Position numbers and translations under genes: made by a program. The notes beneath the pieces are model-generated. The model had not been told where the DNA came from and ran no database searches. It was given only the letters and a program-made list of their open reading frames with translations. A stretch of DNA of 64,000 nt from NCBI GenBank assembly GCA_046329535.1, contig JAXLUN010000002.1, positions 186,001-250,000 on the forward strand, in the 5' to 3' direction. Shown here one piece after another: positions 36,401-46,062 of the stretch (its first letter is position 1; the number at the start of each line of letters is the position of its first letter). Source of the DNA: Bog-950 sp046329535. Its GTDB lineage: Bacteria > Bacteroidota > Bacteroidia > Chitinophagales > LD1.

Positions 36401-37558
36401 TTATAGATTATTCAAAACTTTTTCACAGCTGCTCCATAATTTATCTGCTGTCTGCTGCCAGCTGAACTTACGAATTTGAAGAGTCCCTTTTTCAATCAGT
36501 GAATTTCTTAATTCATCATTCTCTGTAAGCGCTTTCATAGCCAAAGAAATTTCATCAACCGATTTAGGGTTTACCAGAATAGCCGCATCACCCGCTGCCT
36601 CAGGCATCGAAGTGGTGTTAGATGTGATAACCGGAACACAACAACTCATGGCCTCTACAATGGGTATTCCAAAACCTTCAAAAAGTGACACATAAACCAT
36701 GGCAAATGCTCCTGCCACCAATTTAGCTAAATCTTCGGATGGTATATGTCCGAGAAATTTTACTGAATTTTTGTGTTTCATTTGCTCATAAGCCTCTTCC
36801 ACATCTCCAAAATCCCATGCTTTCCGACCCACAATTAACAACATATGCAATGCACCCGTTTCCGTCTTAAACTTTTCAAAAGCCAGTAATAAGTTTTTTA
36901 CGTTTTTGCGCGGGTGAATAGAGCCCACATATATGAAGTAATCTTTACTATCTGCATATTTATACTTCACCTTCTGCTTTGTTTCCTCAGTAATGGGCTG
37001 ATACACTTCTTTAGCTCCGTTATAAACCACATCAATTTTTTGGGGATTAATCTGGTAATGGCTAACAATATCCTTTTTAGAAAACTCTGAAACGGTCGCA
37101 ATTCTACTGGCTATCTGAGCATATCGAGGCATAAAATAGCGGTAATACTTCTGTGTAAGAATGGGAACCCCATCGGTAAAATGTTCGAATGAGAGATCGT
37201 GCATGACCAGTAATTGCTGAACACTTGTGCCTAAGCATCCATACCCATCGGTTGACAAAAAGAGATTAGGCTTGTTCCTTGCTAGCCAGTTTTTAACTGA
37301 GATTTCGAACCACCAATACCACAAAAAAGGATGACGAGCCTGTGGAAACAAAACAACCGGAACAACATTGTCGGAGAAAATAAATTCAGAGGTATACGGT
37401 CGGTCAAACAGAAAGTAAAAATCAATTTCCGGATGGTTAAGGACAATTCGCTTAAGTGACTCAGCGGTAAACAAACCTATGCCCTCCAACTTATCTTTAA
37501 TCAGAAAGCGGGTGTTTACGGCAATACGTTTACGTGGCTGCACAGAGAAGCTTTTCAC
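36401..37558 (-). CDS. Glycosyltransferase, GT4 family
   Basis: 385 residues, a GT-B fold enzyme. The C-terminal domain shows FIYVGSIHPRKNVKNLLLAF (nucleotide-sugar binding entry) and EGFGIPIVEAMSCCVPVITSN (the E-x7-E motif) with SMPEAAGDAAILVNP. The N-terminal acceptor domain starts RIAVNTRFLIKDKLEGIG. It transfers a sugar from an activated donor to a lipid-linked or surface glycan at the cytoplasmic side of the membrane. It is divergent from the flippase gene with only 32 bp between starts, which places it with the polysaccharide cluster at 37591-41462. Confidence 0.92.
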   Translation of the reverse strand: MKSFSVQPRKRIAVNTRFLIKDKLEGIGLFTAESLKRIVLNHPEIDFYFLFDRPYTSEFIFSDNVVPVVLFPQARHPFLWYWWFEISVKNWLARNKPNLFLSTDGYGCLGTSVQQLLVMHDLSFEHFTDGVPILTQKYYRYFMPRYAQIASRIATVSEFSKKDIVSHYQINPQKIDVVYNGAKEVYQPITEETKQKVKYKYADSKDYFIYVGSIHPRKNVKNLLLAFEKFKTETGALHMLLIVGRKAWDFGDVEEAYEQMKHKNSVKFLGHIPSEDLAKLVAGAFAMVYVSLFEGFGIPIVEAMSCCVPVITSNTTSMPEAAGDAAILVNPKSVDEISLAMKALTENDELRNSLIEKGTLQIRKFSWQQTADKLWSSCEKVLNNL

Positions 37559-37590
37559 AATAATATTACTTTTAACCGTTGTAGTTCCTC

Positions 37591-39039
37591 ATGCGGAAAA
37601 AATTTGCCACCAATCTTGTTTTTCTATTTGCCGCCAATCTACTGGTGAAGCCATTCTGGATATTTGGCATTGACCGGGTGGTTCAAAACAAAGTTGGACC
37701 GGAAGTGTACGGAACATATTTTGCCGTATTCAATTACTCTTTCATTCTTTCTATCATACTTGATCTGGGCATTAATAATTTCAATAACCGTGCAGTATCG
37801 CGCAATCAAAAAAGAGCCGGAGAATATTTGTTGAATCTTTTTGGTGTTAAGTTACTACTCAGTTTTATCTACTTTATCTTCACTTTTATATCCGCCATTT
37901 TTTCCGGGTACAATGAGTTGCAAATGCAAATGCTTCTCTTCCTGGCTATTAACCAAATATTACTTTCTGCTATTCTGTATTTCAGAAGCAACATTGCTGC
38001 CCTTCAACTATTCAAAACCGATTCTCTCATTTCCATACTCGACCGACTACTTACTATTGCTTTCTGCCTCCTCCTTCTTTATTCACCCATAGTTAAAGGT
38101 GGCTTTAATATCCTTTGGTTTATATATGCGCAAACTGCAGCACTTGGCATTACAGCAATTATTGCCTTTATCGTTATTCTCCGAAAAACAGTTCTTCAAC
38201 TCAACATCTGGAAAGTAAAGTTTACCCGGCTTATCTTAATAAAGTCTATGCCCTTTGCGCTATTAAGTTTACTGATGGGCATCTACTACCGGATAGACGG
38301 TGTGATGATTGAACGTATGTTACCTAACGGTTCTCAAGAAGCAGGTATTTATGCTGCCTCATTTCGTTTGCTAGATGCCCTGAACATGTTCGGCTATCTA
38401 TTTGCCACCTTGCTTCTACCTATGTTCGCAAATATGATAAGGAAAAAAGAGAGCGTAAATCAGTTGGTTCGCTTTAGTGCAGAATTGATGTTTGTAATAG
38501 CTGTTATAGCAGGGGTAAACTGCCTGTTTTACCGAAACGAAATCATGCAATTGCTCTATCATGATTCTACCATTTATTGGGCAGAGATTTTCGGCTGGCT
38601 TATGCTCAACTTTATACCTATGAGCAGCATATACATTTTCGGAACTCTGTTAACAGCAAAAGGTAGTTTAAAAGTGTTGAACTTTATTGCATTGGGTGGC
38701 ATGCTGATGAATGTAGGCCTGAATCTTTTTCTGATACCTAAATACGGAGCCTTGGGAGCAACCTATGCCACTCTGGCTACACAAATATTAGTTGCCCTAT
38801 TACATATAATAGCAGCCGAAAAGGAGTTTCATTTTAAATACCCTAAACAAGATCTCCTAAAACTCGGCCTTTTTTGCATACTGTGTTTACTGGTTGTCTT
38901 ACTAATCCAGTATTCATCAATGCATTGGTTAATCAATTTTATACTCAGCCTTGTAGGAGGCGTATTAGCCGCGGTGTTTACTGGTTTGGTGCCTATTGAT
39001 CAGGCATGTAAACTTCTCAAAACAAAAGCTGCTTCATAA
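37591..39039 (+). CDS. Polysaccharide flippase (Wzx-like, MATE/MVF superfamily)
   Basis: 482 residues with about 14 hydrophobic helices and no signal peptide. The opening MRKKFATNLVFLFAANLLVKPFWIFGID and the run GIYYRIDGVMIERMLPNGSQEAGIYAASFRLLDALNMF are typical of O-antigen/teichoic flippases, which move lipid-linked sugar units across the inner membrane. The C-terminal half shows the mirror repeat (GALGATYATLATQILVALLH). The genes for a Wzz-like protein and an O-antigen-ligase-like protein follow closely on the same strand, so it belongs to a Wzx/Wzy-type export system. Confidence 0.92.
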   Translation: MRKKFATNLVFLFAANLLVKPFWIFGIDRVVQNKVGPEVYGTYFAVFNYSFILSIILDLGINNFNNRAVSRNQKRAGEYLLNLFGVKLLLSFIYFIFTFISAIFSGYNELQMQMLLFLAINQILLSAILYFRSNIAALQLFKTDSLISILDRLLTIAFCLLLLYSPIVKGGFNILWFIYAQTAALGITAIIAFIVILRKTVLQLNIWKVKFTRLILIKSMPFALLSLLMGIYYRIDGVMIERMLPNGSQEAGIYAASFRLLDALNMFGYLFATLLLPMFANMIRKKESVNQLVRFSAELMFVIAVIAGVNCLFYRNEIMQLLYHDSTIYWAEIFGWLMLNFIPMSSIYIFGTLLTAKGSLKVLNFIALGGMLMNVGLNLFLIPKYGALGATYATLATQILVALLHIIAAEKEFHFKYPKQDLLKLGLFCILCLLVVLLIQYSSMHWLINFILSLVGGVLAAVFTGLVPIDQACKLLKTKAAS

Positions 39040-39077
39040 ATTATTTTACTTTTAACCGCTTCAATAAACAAATACAA

Positions 39078-40019
39078 ATGAACCAGGAATTCAATCTGAT
39101 AGTTGCTATAAAAACCATTCTGAAGTGGAAAAAACATATCCTGATTTTAACTGTGGCTTCCGGTATTATCGCAGCTCTTTTCTCCGTATTTATCATGGAT
39201 GAATGGTTCCTTTCCTGGAGTACACTTTACCCAACCAATCAATCTCTTACCGATCGTTCCGCCATTTTCGGTGCAGATGCAACGCAGGTAGAGTACTTTG
39301 GTACAAAAGCTGACGTAAACAGAGTGCTGACTATTGCCAATTCGAATCCGGTTATTGACTTTGTAATTGATTCATTTAATCTGGCAGAACACTACAACGT
39401 AGATAAATCCAAAAAGTACTGGAAAACAATTGTTCGCAAGAAATTTGAAAAAAAGTATGAGGCCATTAAAACAGATAAAGATGCTGTACAAATTTCGCTC
39501 TATGATACAGATCCTAAGCTGGCCTCAGTTATTGTGAACACAATTGTTGCAAAAGTAGATCAGCTTAATAAGATTCATGTCAATACCTCTAAAAGTAAAA
39601 TTTACGAGGCACTCTTGTTACAAATAACCAAAGTGCAGCAAAGCGTAAACACCTATATTGATACTCTGGCAGGCTTAGGTCAGCAGTACAAAATTAAAGT
39701 AAACACCGGAGCGGATGGAACGGTGATTGTTGATGGTTTAGATTATAAAGCCGTGCAGTTTTACAAAACCATTCTTGCTAAACAAACCAACACCACTCGA
39801 GAGTTGAATAATCTTAACAACATCAGAGGACAAATGGAGGTCTCCCTGAAGAATAATGAAACATCATTGTATGTTCTGGAAGAAGCCGTGCCGGCTGACA
39901 GAAGAGAAAAACCTGTTCGTTCGTTAGTGGTGTTAATCACCGTTTTAATCACAGCTTTTATCTCCATAGTAGGAGCCTTGCTTATTGAACAGATTCAGGA
40001 AATTAAAAAACAGCTTTAA
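39078..40019 (+). CDS. Wzz-like chain-length/co-polymerase protein
   Basis: 313 residues. One helix near the N-terminus (ILILTVASGIIAALFSVFI, ~21-39) and one near the C-terminus (SLVVLITVLITAFISIVGALLIEQ, ~280-303) bracket a periplasmic, coiled-coil-prone domain. This is the layout of Wzz/BexC-like regulators of polysaccharide length, but it lacks the cytoplasmic tyrosine kinase domain found in fused BY-kinases. The Pro-rich stretch just before the last helix (PADRREKPVRS) fits. The next gene begins directly at the stop codon, so translation is probably coupled. Confidence 0.88.
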   Translation: MNQEFNLIVAIKTILKWKKHILILTVASGIIAALFSVFIMDEWFLSWSTLYPTNQSLTDRSAIFGADATQVEYFGTKADVNRVLTIANSNPVIDFVIDSFNLAEHYNVDKSKKYWKTIVRKKFEKKYEAIKTDKDAVQISLYDTDPKLASVIVNTIVAKVDQLNKIHVNTSKSKIYEALLLQITKVQQSVNTYIDTLAGLGQQYKIKVNTGADGTVIVDGLDYKAVQFYKTILAKQTNTTRELNNLNNIRGQMEVSLKNNETSLYVLEEAVPADRREKPVRSLVVLITVLITAFISIVGALLIEQIQEIKKQL

Positions 40020-41462
40020 TTGACCCGTGCCATTGACAAACTACAAACGGGCGCTTTTGCTTTACTCGGAATTGTAACCATACTTTCCGTACTAGCTGCA
40101 TTCTACACAGATACCACCTATCTGATATTGATTCCGTTTGCCTTAATAATAGCATATGTGGCTGTTGTTAATTTTAAACTGCTTTACTATCTCCTGTTAG
40201 TCTCTATTCCGTTCGCGATAGAATACAGCTTCACTCCTTCGCTTGCAACTGACTTACCCGATGAACCTTTGATGATAGGCTTGATGCTGGTAACATTTAT
40301 CTTTTTACTGACCAATTACAAATCACTGCCAACAGGTTTCTTCGGAAATTTTATCATAGTTGCCCTTGTTCTTCATTTATTCTGGATACTTCTTACCTCA
40401 GTCAACTCGGTCAATTTTTCTGTTTCTATTAAAGTATTCTTATCCAAAATCTGGTATATCACCACCTTTAGTGTTTTAACCGCCATAGTGGTAAAAACTA
40501 AAGAAGATTTAAAGGCCGTGTTCTGGTGTGTTTTCATTCCCCTCACGCTACTCATCATTCAGGTGATCGTGCGCCATGCTCTGCAGGGTTTTTCATTCGA
40601 TGACATCAATAAACCCATGTATCCTTTTTTCAGGAACCATGTGAATTATGCAGCTATCGTCTCTATCTTTTTCCCATTCATTTTATGGGCAAGAAATGAA
40701 TATTCCAAGAGCTCATTTACCAGAACAATTCTGACTCTTTCTGCCCTGCTATATATACTTGCCATCTACTTGTCGTATACCCGCACCTGTTATATTGCCC
40801 TGATGCTGATATTCCCTATATACTTTGTTATCAGGCACCGACTGATGAAACCAGCCTTAATTATTGCGGCCATAGGTATTACGGCACTGACGATTTATCT
40901 TTTTACCAATAATAACTATCTAAAATTTGCCCCCGATTTTCAGGAAACAATCATCCATGATGAGTTTGGCGAACACCTTTCGTCTACTTTTGAAGGTAAA
41001 GACGTATCCAGTATGGAGCGTGTTTATAGGTGGGTAGCTGCTACCCATATGTTTAAAGACCATCCTTATATGGGTTTTGGTCCCGGCAACTTTTATCCTT
41101 ATTATAAAAGATACACGGTTACCAGCTTTGAAACGTATGTAAGCGATAATCCGGAAATGTCAACAGCCCACAACTATCCGTTGCTGTTGCTTGTAGAACA
41201 AGGAGCCATAGGTTTAGGCATCTTTGTTTTTTTTACTGTTGTAATATTTGTTTACGGTGAAAATTTGTATCACCGAATGAAAAATCCCGAAGACAAAAGG
41301 GTTGTAATGATTTTACTGTTGATTATCGCCATGGTGTATGTCAACTTACTCTTGAGCGATTTGCTGGAATCAGACAAAGTGGGGCCGTTCTTTTTTATGG
41401 CGGTATCTCTGCTGGCAGTTTATGACATCAAGAACAAATCGTTACTTAAAGCGGAGAGTTAG
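40020..41462 (+). CDS. O-antigen ligase/polymerase-like membrane protein
   Basis: 480 residues from a TTG at 40020 that directly follows the stop of the Wzz-like gene. About 11-12 membrane helices are visible. The large periplasmic loop carries FGPGNFYPYY preceded by MFKDHPYMG, the Wzy_C signature of O-antigen ligases and polymerases. YTRTCYIALMLIFPIYF before it is the usual conserved stretch. It either polymerises repeat units (Wzy) or attaches glycan to a lipid or protein (WaaL-like); the flippase and Wzz neighbours favour polymerase. Its last 21 bases overlap the convergent phosphatase gene. Confidence 0.9.
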   Translation: MTRAIDKLQTGAFALLGIVTILSVLAAFYTDTTYLILIPFALIIAYVAVVNFKLLYYLLLVSIPFAIEYSFTPSLATDLPDEPLMIGLMLVTFIFLLTNYKSLPTGFFGNFIIVALVLHLFWILLTSVNSVNFSVSIKVFLSKIWYITTFSVLTAIVVKTKEDLKAVFWCVFIPLTLLIIQVIVRHALQGFSFDDINKPMYPFFRNHVNYAAIVSIFFPFILWARNEYSKSSFTRTILTLSALLYILAIYLSYTRTCYIALMLIFPIYFVIRHRLMKPALIIAAIGITALTIYLFTNNNYLKFAPDFQETIIHDEFGEHLSSTFEGKDVSSMERVYRWVAATHMFKDHPYMGFGPGNFYPYYKRYTVTSFETYVSDNPEMSTAHNYPLLLLVEQGAIGLGIFVFFTVVIFVYGENLYHRMKNPEDKRVVMILLLIIAMVYVNLLLSDLLESDKVGPFFFMAVSLLAVYDIKNKSLLKAES

Positions 41463-42701
41463 CAGAGTAATATCATCATCAAAATCGGTATCCTGCTTGT
41501 AAGCTATTACATGCTCAATCAACTTGGTGTTAAAACCCAATAAATCTAGCTGATGATGATTGTTTATGAAATCAATTAATCCTTCTACCTCAAAAAGTTT
41601 TCCGTCATTATTGCTTGCTTCCGATAGTCCATCAGTATAATTAACCAGCAGCGAACCGGGTTCCATAGTAACCTCCCCATAATTGATGTAAGGTAACGCA
41701 TCAAACATTCCTAATATGGTACACCCCCTGTCCAGGAGCTGAATATTGCCCGATGAATAAAGAATTGATGGATTATGCCCGGCATTAACATAAGTCAGTT
41801 TTCTGGTGTAATAGTCATAGGTGGCAATAAAAAGTGTGATAAATTTCTCGCCCTTGGTAATGTCGAGCACTTTAGTGTTTAGCACATCAATAAACTGCTG
41901 TAAAGAATATTTTCTGGTTAACAGAATACGCATATTGGCCTGAAAATTTGCCATCAATATAGCAGCCGGAATCCCCTTACCTGAAATATCACTTATACAA
42001 AAAGCAATCTCATGATCGCTTATCTGCACATAATCGTAATAATCGCCACCAATATTTTTATGCGGCTTGTAAAAAGCTGATGCTTCTATGTAATCATTAT
42101 TAGGCAGGTTTGAGGGCACCAGCATGTTCTGCATATCAGCAGCTAGCTTCAATTCTTTCTGCATAACCAACTGATCAATCTGACTTTTGAAAAGTTTCTT
42201 GTTTTCATTGGCCACTACAATTACGTTGGTAATCGTTTGAATAAATTTCAGTTTTTCTTCGCGGGTATCACTTTGGTCGTTACCAAAAGAGCCAATCAGA
42301 GCAAAACCTATAGGCTCTTTCTTATGTGTTACAGGTATTAAAAATTCAAAGGCCTCCAATGCAGCATCTTTTATGGCTGTTATGGGCGTGGTAAAAGTAA
42401 ACATGGACAATTTCAACTGCACATCATAGTTCACTACTTCTACGGGTAAATCTGTTGGCGTAATACATGTCCACCGTTCATCGGTTTCGTGTATAAACAG
42501 GGCAATTCTGGTAACCCCCAACTGAGCCCGTAAGATATTCTCATAAATACGTGCCAGTGCCGTAATAGGCATATTATTATTAACTGCACGGGTTATTTCC
42601 AAAAGCGAATCAATCTGCTGTTGTTTTACAGCCAGCAGACGTTCAGTTGACCCCAAACGTTTTTTAAAGAATTCAATTTCGGAAAATGGTTGCTGAGACA
42701 T
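41442..42701 (-). CDS. GAF-PP2C (RsbU/SpoIIE-type) serine phosphatase
   Basis: 419 residues, cytoplasmic. A short coiled coil (~10-35) precedes a GAF-like sensor domain (~40-180). A linker helix (QIDQLVMQKELKLAADMQNMLVP) leads to a SpoIIE-type PP2C domain (~200-419) with the metal-binding Asp residues in GGDYYDY, DISGKG, NYTDGL and FDDDITLL. RsbU-type enzymes dephosphorylate anti-sigma-antagonist proteins, but no such partner is encoded nearby. It lies downstream of the ABC permease and GT2 genes on the same strand and overlaps the end of the O-antigen ligase-like gene. Confidence 0.93.
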   Translation of the reverse strand: MSQQPFSEIEFFKKRLGSTERLLAVKQQQIDSLLEITRAVNNNMPITALARIYENILRAQLGVTRIALFIHETDERWTCITPTDLPVEVVNYDVQLKLSMFTFTTPITAIKDAALEAFEFLIPVTHKKEPIGFALIGSFGNDQSDTREEKLKFIQTITNVIVVANENKKLFKSQIDQLVMQKELKLAADMQNMLVPSNLPNNDYIEASAFYKPHKNIGGDYYDYVQISDHEIAFCISDISGKGIPAAILMANFQANMRILLTRKYSLQQFIDVLNTKVLDITKGEKFITLFIATYDYYTRKLTYVNAGHNPSILYSSGNIQLLDRGCTILGMFDALPYINYGEVTMEPGSLLVNYTDGLSEASNNDGKLFEVEGLIDFINNHHQLDLLGFNTKLIEHVIAYKQDTDFDDDITLLTLRFK

Positions 42702-42784
42702 TGCTTAAAGATACATTGTTCAATTGATAATACCCAAATGAATTTACCTATACTGCTTTACGTTTATTCCAACAACTTGTTTTA

Positions 42785-43933
42785 TCAGTCGAGCTGCCCT
42801 TTCACATCCAGTGCATCACGCAAACCGTTACCTACCAGATTGAAGGCTAAAACCAATAACATGATGGCCAGACCTGGAAATAATGCCAGATAAGCTTTGT
42901 TGGTATCTATAAAGTCTTTGTATTCATTGAGCATACTTCCCCAACTGGGAGCTGGTGGCTGTATGCCCAGCCCGATATAACTTAACCCAGATTCAACCAG
43001 AATAGCACTGGCAAAATTGGAACAAGCCACTACAATAATTGGCCCAAGTATGTTAGGCAGTATATGTCTAAAAATAATGCGCCTGTTGTTAAACCCAAGA
43101 CTTTTACCAGCGCTTACGTATTCCATTTCGCGTATCGCTAAAAACTGCCCCCGAACTATGCGCGCAACTTCAACCCACATAGTTAATCCCACTGCTATAA
43201 AAATCATAACTAACTTGTTTTCAATAAGGCTACCTGCACTGATATATAAACCCATTGCCAACAACAAGGTGGGAATACTCCAAAAGACGTTAATGACAAA
43301 CATGATACATTCATCTGTCCAGCCTCTGAAATAACCCGACAATGCTCCTAAAACTACGCCTATCAAGAGCGAAATAAAAACAGAGATCATTCCAACGGAA
43401 AGGGAAACACGAACTCCAATTATCAATCTGGAAAGAATATCTCTGCCGAATTTGTCTGTTCCTAAAGCGAATTTACGTTGTGTAATAAACTCTTTCTCAA
43501 ACTCTTTCTGGCTAATTGACACCAAGGGTCTGCCCGCCAATTCGGTGAGGCTTATTTCCTTGGGCTCGGCATTAAAACTTCGGCCTTTATACTCTGTGTA
43601 CAAAACCTTACCATCCTCTAGTTTATACTCGGTTATTGGAATTGGCTCATAGTTTTTAGAAAATCCATTCAACAGGCTGCTGAATATACCCGACTGCTCC
43701 GCTCCTATTCTTTCTTTCTTCAAAATAAGAGTTTGGTAGCCGGGCGGATGTGTTTCCAACTGTAATATCTGTTCATTGGCCGATGGAGAATTATCCGGAG
43801 CAATGACATAAGCTGATAAGGAAAGTAAAAACGATAAAATAATTATTCCTAAACCGAACATAGCACTGCTGTTGCGCTTTAGTCTTCGCCATGCTTTCTG
43901 GTTGAGAGAAGTAGTTTTTAATTCCGATGACAT
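42785..43933 (-). CDS. Oligopeptide-type ABC transporter permease (OppC-like)
   Basis: 382 residues. The N-terminal helix (~22-44) and an unusually long periplasmic domain (~45-150) precede the BPD_transp_1 core with five helices. The EAA loop reads EYVSAGKSLGFNNRRIIFRHILPN and is intact. The early KFALGTDKFGRDILSRLIIGVRVSL is typical of OppC/DppC. This is an importer half-permease for peptides or nickel and normally needs an OppB partner, two ATPases and a binding protein. None are found nearby, so it may pair with components encoded elsewhere. It sits 19 bp downstream of the GT2 gene. Confidence 0.9.
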   Translation of the reverse strand: MSSELKTTSLNQKAWRRLKRNSSAMFGLGIIILSFLLSLSAYVIAPDNSPSANEQILQLETHPPGYQTLILKKERIGAEQSGIFSSLLNGFSKNYEPIPITEYKLEDGKVLYTEYKGRSFNAEPKEISLTELAGRPLVSISQKEFEKEFITQRKFALGTDKFGRDILSRLIIGVRVSLSVGMISVFISLLIGVVLGALSGYFRGWTDECIMFVINVFWSIPTLLLAMGLYISAGSLIENKLVMIFIAVGLTMWVEVARIVRGQFLAIREMEYVSAGKSLGFNNRRIIFRHILPNILGPIIVVACSNFASAILVESGLSYIGLGIQPPAPSWGSMLNEYKDFIDTNKAYLALFPGLAIMLLVLAFNLVGNGLRDALDVKGQLD

Positions 43934-43952
43934 CTTACTTTTTATTCTCGAA

Positions 43953-45110
43953 TTACTTTATTAATCTATCCTTCCACCGATACTTGCCTGTTAAACTTAA
44001 CACTCCAATAATAACTACATAAACAATATGAAAAATTTCGGTGACTGGAAGAAGTAAAAGCATATACCATTTACGGAAAAAAAAGACAACTGGTATATTG
44101 AATATCAGATCAGCGAAAAATTTTGTAGCTATGGCTAAAGCTACCGGCAACCAACTCATATCCTGCATCTGCAAGGCAAACATGCCATTAATGATGATAA
44201 GTAGATTAAAAAAGTATGCAAAGTACAACACGAATGCCACCTTGAAATTGCTGAAGCGCGATGATTTTGAAACCCAACGAACCCGTTGCGAAACAAATCC
44301 GCTGAAAGTAGACTCCGGCCTAGTAAAAACACATGCCTCATAATTCTTTACAAAACCTATTGAATCCGGGTAACGCTCATTGATTTTCTGCATCAGAAAA
44401 ATATCATCACCCGTGGGAACTTCGTGATTCCCTTTAAACCCCTCCACTGCCAAAAAGGTTTCCTTAGCATACATCAGATTTGCCCCATTACACATAGTTG
44501 GAAAATTATTGCGGATAGTAGCTCCGGTAATTCCCACCATGTTCATGATATCCAGTTGCTGAAAAACTTCTATCGGGTTATAAGCCGGTTTCATCATTAC
44601 GGGGCCTGTAAGCAGTTTGAAGTTATTCTGAGCATATGCCTTTACCATTGATTCGAGCCAATGAGGCCCTACCTGACAATCACCATCGGTGGTAATAATT
44701 AAATCTCCCTGCGCATTTTTAATACCCAGAGCAATGGCTTTCTTCTTGTTAGGGAAATAATTTCCTGGGTTTCCAAGATAGTTTTGCAAATCAAGCACCT
44801 GCAGATTTTTCTCATTAACCTCACGAGCAAAACGAATGGTGGGGTCTGTGCTATAGTCATCCACTACTATTACCTCGAATAAATGTTTTGGATAATCCTG
44901 CTGAAAAATACTTTCCAGACACGACTTGATATTTATACTCTCGTTGCGTACCGGAACAATAATGGAAACGAAAGGCGGGTTCAGTTTTACAGCGTCATTT
45001 ACAGCAATTGTTTTTTTTAATCGCAGCCAGCCTACAAAGAAATACATGACCATCAAAAAGTATATTGCCGAGAGCGCAATAGTGGCCAAAAGAAGTGGTG
45101 AAAAAACCAT
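43953..45110 (-). CDS. Membrane-bound glycosyltransferase, GT2 family
   Basis: 385 residues. An N-terminal membrane helix (~7-30) is followed by the GT-A domain: FVSIIVPVRNESINIKSCL, the nucleotide-binding VVDDYST, TTDGDCQVGPHW (DxD) and the acceptor QRVRWVSKSSRF (Q/RxxRW). Three helices close the protein. This is the processive GT2 layout, as in cellulose- or N-glycan-type synthases. The product is unknown. Together with the GT4, flippase and polymerase genes it suggests one surface glycan, though the strand changes argue for several transcripts. Confidence 0.92.
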   Translation of the reverse strand: MVFSPLLLATIALSAIYFLMVMYFFVGWLRLKKTIAVNDAVKLNPPFVSIIVPVRNESINIKSCLESIFQQDYPKHLFEVIVVDDYSTDPTIRFAREVNEKNLQVLDLQNYLGNPGNYFPNKKKAIALGIKNAQGDLIITTDGDCQVGPHWLESMVKAYAQNNFKLLTGPVMMKPAYNPIEVFQQLDIMNMVGITGATIRNNFPTMCNGANLMYAKETFLAVEGFKGNHEVPTGDDIFLMQKINERYPDSIGFVKNYEACVFTRPESTFSGFVSQRVRWVSKSSRFSNFKVAFVLYFAYFFNLLIIINGMFALQMQDMSWLPVALAIATKFFADLIFNIPVVFFFRKWYMLLLLPVTEIFHIVYVVIIGVLSLTGKYRWKDRLIK

Positions 45111-45177
45111 GGCACTAAAATGTGGAATTCAACCGTTGTTCTACTAAAAAAATACTAACAACACTACTTGTGAAACC

Positions 45178-46035
45178 CTACGTGCCTCTGAATTCGAGCG
45201 GAGTTTTGCCTGATTTTTGTCTGAAAAAATTAGTGAAATGTGCGGCATCTGTAAAATGAAGATCATAGGCTATTTCCTTAATCGGTTTATCACTGAATTT
45301 CAGTAATCGCTTAGATTCAATTATAAGTCGGGCATGAATAAACTCCAATGCACTCATATCTGTATACTTTCGGCAAAGCTCATTCAACCTTTTGACAGAT
45401 ACATGCAGCAGGGAAGCGTAGCCAGCCACCATATGAAGAGCTTTGAAGTTTTTTTCTACTGCATGACGAAGTTGGATATAAAGTAAAGAATCGTCATCGG
45501 TTTGAACGAACATGGGTAATTGCAAAGAGCCGGAACACTTACTTATAAATACAGAAAGCAAATCAAGCAAAACTGTGCCTTTACCGCTTTGCCCTGTTTC
45601 ATATTCATGCTGTATCAGTTTTACTAATGAACTAAAAAACTCCTGCTCCTCTTTCGCAATTTCAAAAACCACAGCTTCACCGGCATCCATGAAACGAAAC
45701 AGCCGCATAAGCAATTTGGTGGTTTCATCGCGCATCAAAAAAAACTCTTCAGTAAACATCAATGCATAAGCAAGAAATTGAGGACCACCATGCAGCGCAT
45801 GTATTTGCCCCGGAAGAACCAGATGAATACTTCCGGGCATAATATTCACTTCTTTGAAGTCGATAACATGTCGGCCTTTGCCTTTCAAAAAAACAAAAAC
45901 TGTCCAATAGCCGTGTCGGTGCTCCACATCTGGCACTTCAAAACTTTTCTCCGTAATGGTTACAAAACGGAACTTAATATCGCTCGAAGAAGCAAAGCGA
46001 TGAACAGGCGTCATATTTTTCACTTTTCTGCTCAT
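45178..46035 (-). CDS. AraC-family transcriptional regulator
   Basis: 285 residues. The N-terminal half (~1-150) is a cupin-like sensor domain (HRHGYWTVFVFLKGKGRHVIDF). The C-terminal ~100 residues are the double helix-turn-helix: YASLLHVSVKRLNELCRKYTDMSALEFIHARLI and the hallmark IKEIAYDLHFTDAAHFTNFFRQKSGKTPLEFR. It binds DNA and responds to an unknown ligand. It lies 27 bp downstream of the ELWxxDGT T9SS gene on the same strand, so they may share a transcript; whether it controls that gene is unknown. Confidence 0.92.
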   Translation of the reverse strand: MSRKVKNMTPVHRFASSSDIKFRFVTITEKSFEVPDVEHRHGYWTVFVFLKGKGRHVIDFKEVNIMPGSIHLVLPGQIHALHGGPQFLAYALMFTEEFFLMRDETTKLLMRLFRFMDAGEAVVFEIAKEEQEFFSSLVKLIQHEYETGQSGKGTVLLDLLSVFISKCSGSLQLPMFVQTDDDSLLYIQLRHAVEKNFKALHMVAGYASLLHVSVKRLNELCRKYTDMSALEFIHARLIIESKRLLKFSDKPIKEIAYDLHFTDAAHFTNFFRQKSGKTPLEFRGT

Positions 46036-46062
46036 CGCTTTCCCTAGAAAATTTTGTCAAGA

